A stretch of DNA of 64,000 nucleotides from JAEULH01 sp963805915. Its GTDB lineage: Bacteria > Pseudomonadota > Alphaproteobacteria > Rhodospirillales > Defluviicoccaceae. The translations under genes and the position numbers were made by a program. Below, piece after piece: positions 62,914-64,000 of this stretch; within the stretch, counting starts at the first letter, position 1; each line of letters opens with the position of its first letter. The stretch spans positions 248,001 to 312,000 of the forward strand of contig CAWDWD010000011.1 in NCBI GenBank assembly GCA_963805915.1. The letters run 5' to 3'. The notes under the pieces are model-generated. The model had not been told where the DNA came from. It ran no database searches and worked only from the letters and a program-made list of their open reading frames with translations.

Positions 62914-63952
62914 TCAGGGCCGGGTGCGCGAGGGGGCGTGGCCGAGCGGCTCCATGTAGGGGCTCTTGTAGCTTTGCAGAATCTTGATGTAGTTGGCGCG
63001 CTCGAAGGCCGAGGGATCGGCGACCTTGAGCTGGCTCATCGAGCCCTTCATCTGTTCGATGAACTCATAGCCGCGCCGCTCCATCCAGCCGCTGACGCCG
63101 TCGAGCAGGGTCTTCATGTGACCAACGCCGTTGCGCAACAGCGCCGACGTCGTCATCACCGCGTCGGCGCCGGCCATGACGTACTTGATGACCTCCGTGC
63201 CGCTCTGCACTCCGCGCGTCGCCGCCAGCGAAACCTTGAGGCGGCCATGGAGGACGGCGATCCACAACAGCGGCAGCCGGATCTCGCTCGCCGAGCTCAG
63301 TTCCAGGTCCGGCACCACCTCGAGTTCCTCGAGGTCGAAGTCCGGCTGGTAGAAGCGGTTGAACAGGACCAGCCCGTCGGCTCCGGCTTCGACCAGACGT
63401 TTGGCCATCTGCCCGGTCGAGCTGAAGAACGGGCTGAGCTTGACGGAAACCGGGACCGAAACCGCGTTTTTGACCGCCGAGACGACATCGATGTAGCGCT
63501 GTTCGACTTCCGCGCCGGTCATATCGATATTGGCGGGAATGTAGAAGACGTTGAGCTCAATGGCCTTGGCGCCCGCCGAGGCCATGTCGCGGGCATACCC
63601 GGTCCAGCCGGACTTGGTGATGCCGTTAAGGCTGGCGATGATCGGCACGCTGGTCGCCTCGGTCGCCCGGCGGATGAGGTCGAGGTAGGATTTCGCATCC
63701 CACCCGATAGTCCTCGACGGCAGGAAAGTAGGTCAGGGATTCCGCGAACTGATCGGTCCCGGCCTCCATCAGGTAGTCGAAGGATTCGTTTTCGTAGCGG
63801 ATCTGTTCTTCGAACAGAGAAAACATGACGATGGCCGACGCGCCCGCGTCCTCCATGCGTTTGATGCCGTCCAGGCTTCTGGATAGCGGCGAGGCCGAGG
63901 CCACGATGGGGTGTTTCAGATCGAGCCCGAGGTACGTCGTCCGAAGATCCAT
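62914..63952 (-). CDS. Dihydroorotate dehydrogenase-like flavoprotein (frameshifted)
   Basis: This flavin enzyme of about 346 residues belongs to the group near PreA and dihydroorotate dehydrogenase, often annotated only as DHODH-like. It has LGLDLKHPIVASASPLSRS at the start, PIIASLNGITKSGW, AIELNVFYIPANI, VSVPVSVKLSPFFSSTG and GADGLVLFNRFYQPD. The FMN phosphate site is MAGADAVMTTSALLRNGVGHM. The frame breaks near 63695: from VEDYRVG the sequence shifts to a stretch that rejoins at MPIIASLNG. The ATG at 63952 is preferred since AAGGA lies nine bases upstream; one at 63961 is also possible. Partner proteins are not visible. Confidence 0.88.
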
Positions 63953-64000
63953 TTTTTTCATTCCTTTTCGCTCGGCCCGACCCGCCGCCGCTCCCTTGGC

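Overview
The window is GC-rich, mostly densely coded DNA from a bacterium that looks like an alphaproteobacterium, probably of the Rhodospirillales or a close relative. The gene content supports this: an EncFtn/encapsulin pair that aligns residue for residue with the Rhodospirillum type, a cytochrome c' and its b561 partner family, a HiPIP, a kinase-pyrophosphorylase (PPSR) gene, TRAP transporters and LigD/Ku repair. A glgP-glgA pair shows a glycogen-storing lifestyle. The species assignment is inference.

Layout. 1-7.6 kb: envelope proteins (two paralogous lipoprotein hydrolases, a coupled DUF2254 membrane protein, a retropepsin-like protease, a patatin). 7.6-12.2 kb: a TRAP dicarboxylate-type operon with two different binding proteins. 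12.4-17.3 kb: a GH13 alpha-glucosidase, a divergent zinc ABC transporter (znuA / znuCB) and a MAPEG protein. 17.3-21.0 kb: a tightly overlapping three-gene operon (TackOD1 zinc-ribbon plus degenerate GGDEF protein, processive GT2 glycosyltransferase, HlyD-type periplasmic subunit) that looks like a regulated exopolysaccharide machine. 21.0-26.3 kb: methylmalonyl-CoA decarboxylase, a sulfotransferase, and an encapsulated-ferritin operon (EncFtn, encapsulin, cytochrome c') facing a cytochrome b561. 26.5 kb: a promoter/terminator pair with no ORF between, a probable small RNA. 26.8-31.5 kb: a bacterial NHEJ operon (ligD, ku, and a BRCT + MerR-like HTH + TPR protein). 31.5-39.3 kb: a phospholipase D/VTT protein coupled to an endonuclease/exonuclease/phosphatase, a DUF2934 triple repeat, a LysR regulator, a cell-wall repeat protein and a lytic transglycosylase. 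39.3-40.5 kb: an intact IS630 element. 40.5-48.7 kb: TSUP exporter, gatB, a scrambled accessory block (cytochrome b561, lysR chimera, cupin, aldo/keto reductase remnant, SDR) bounded by direct repeats, and PPSR. 48.7-53.1 kb: glgA and glgP. 53.5-58.5 kb: two paralogous secreted proteins with an unrecognised C-terminal domain, ilvD and trkH. 58.7-60.9 kb: HiPIP, a PIN toxin-antitoxin module, and a 1.08-kb element with 39-bp terminal inverted repeats and an 8-bp target duplication but no transposase. 61-64 kb: guaA and a dihydroorotate dehydrogenase-like gene.

A strong technical caveat: at least sixteen genes, including normally essential or housekeeping ones (guaA, gatB, glgA, znuA, znuC), carry single-base frameshifts after which the family sequence continues perfectly in another frame. 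That pattern fits uncorrected indels in the assembly better than real gene death. The coordinates of those genes therefore span the full reconstructed gene.

Best candidates for something new: the cytochrome c' gene placed in the encapsulated-ferritin operon, the BRCT-HTH-TPR protein in the NHEJ operon, the TackOD1/GGDEF-GT2-HlyD operon, the transposase-less inverted-repeat cassette, and the 26.5-kb small RNA.
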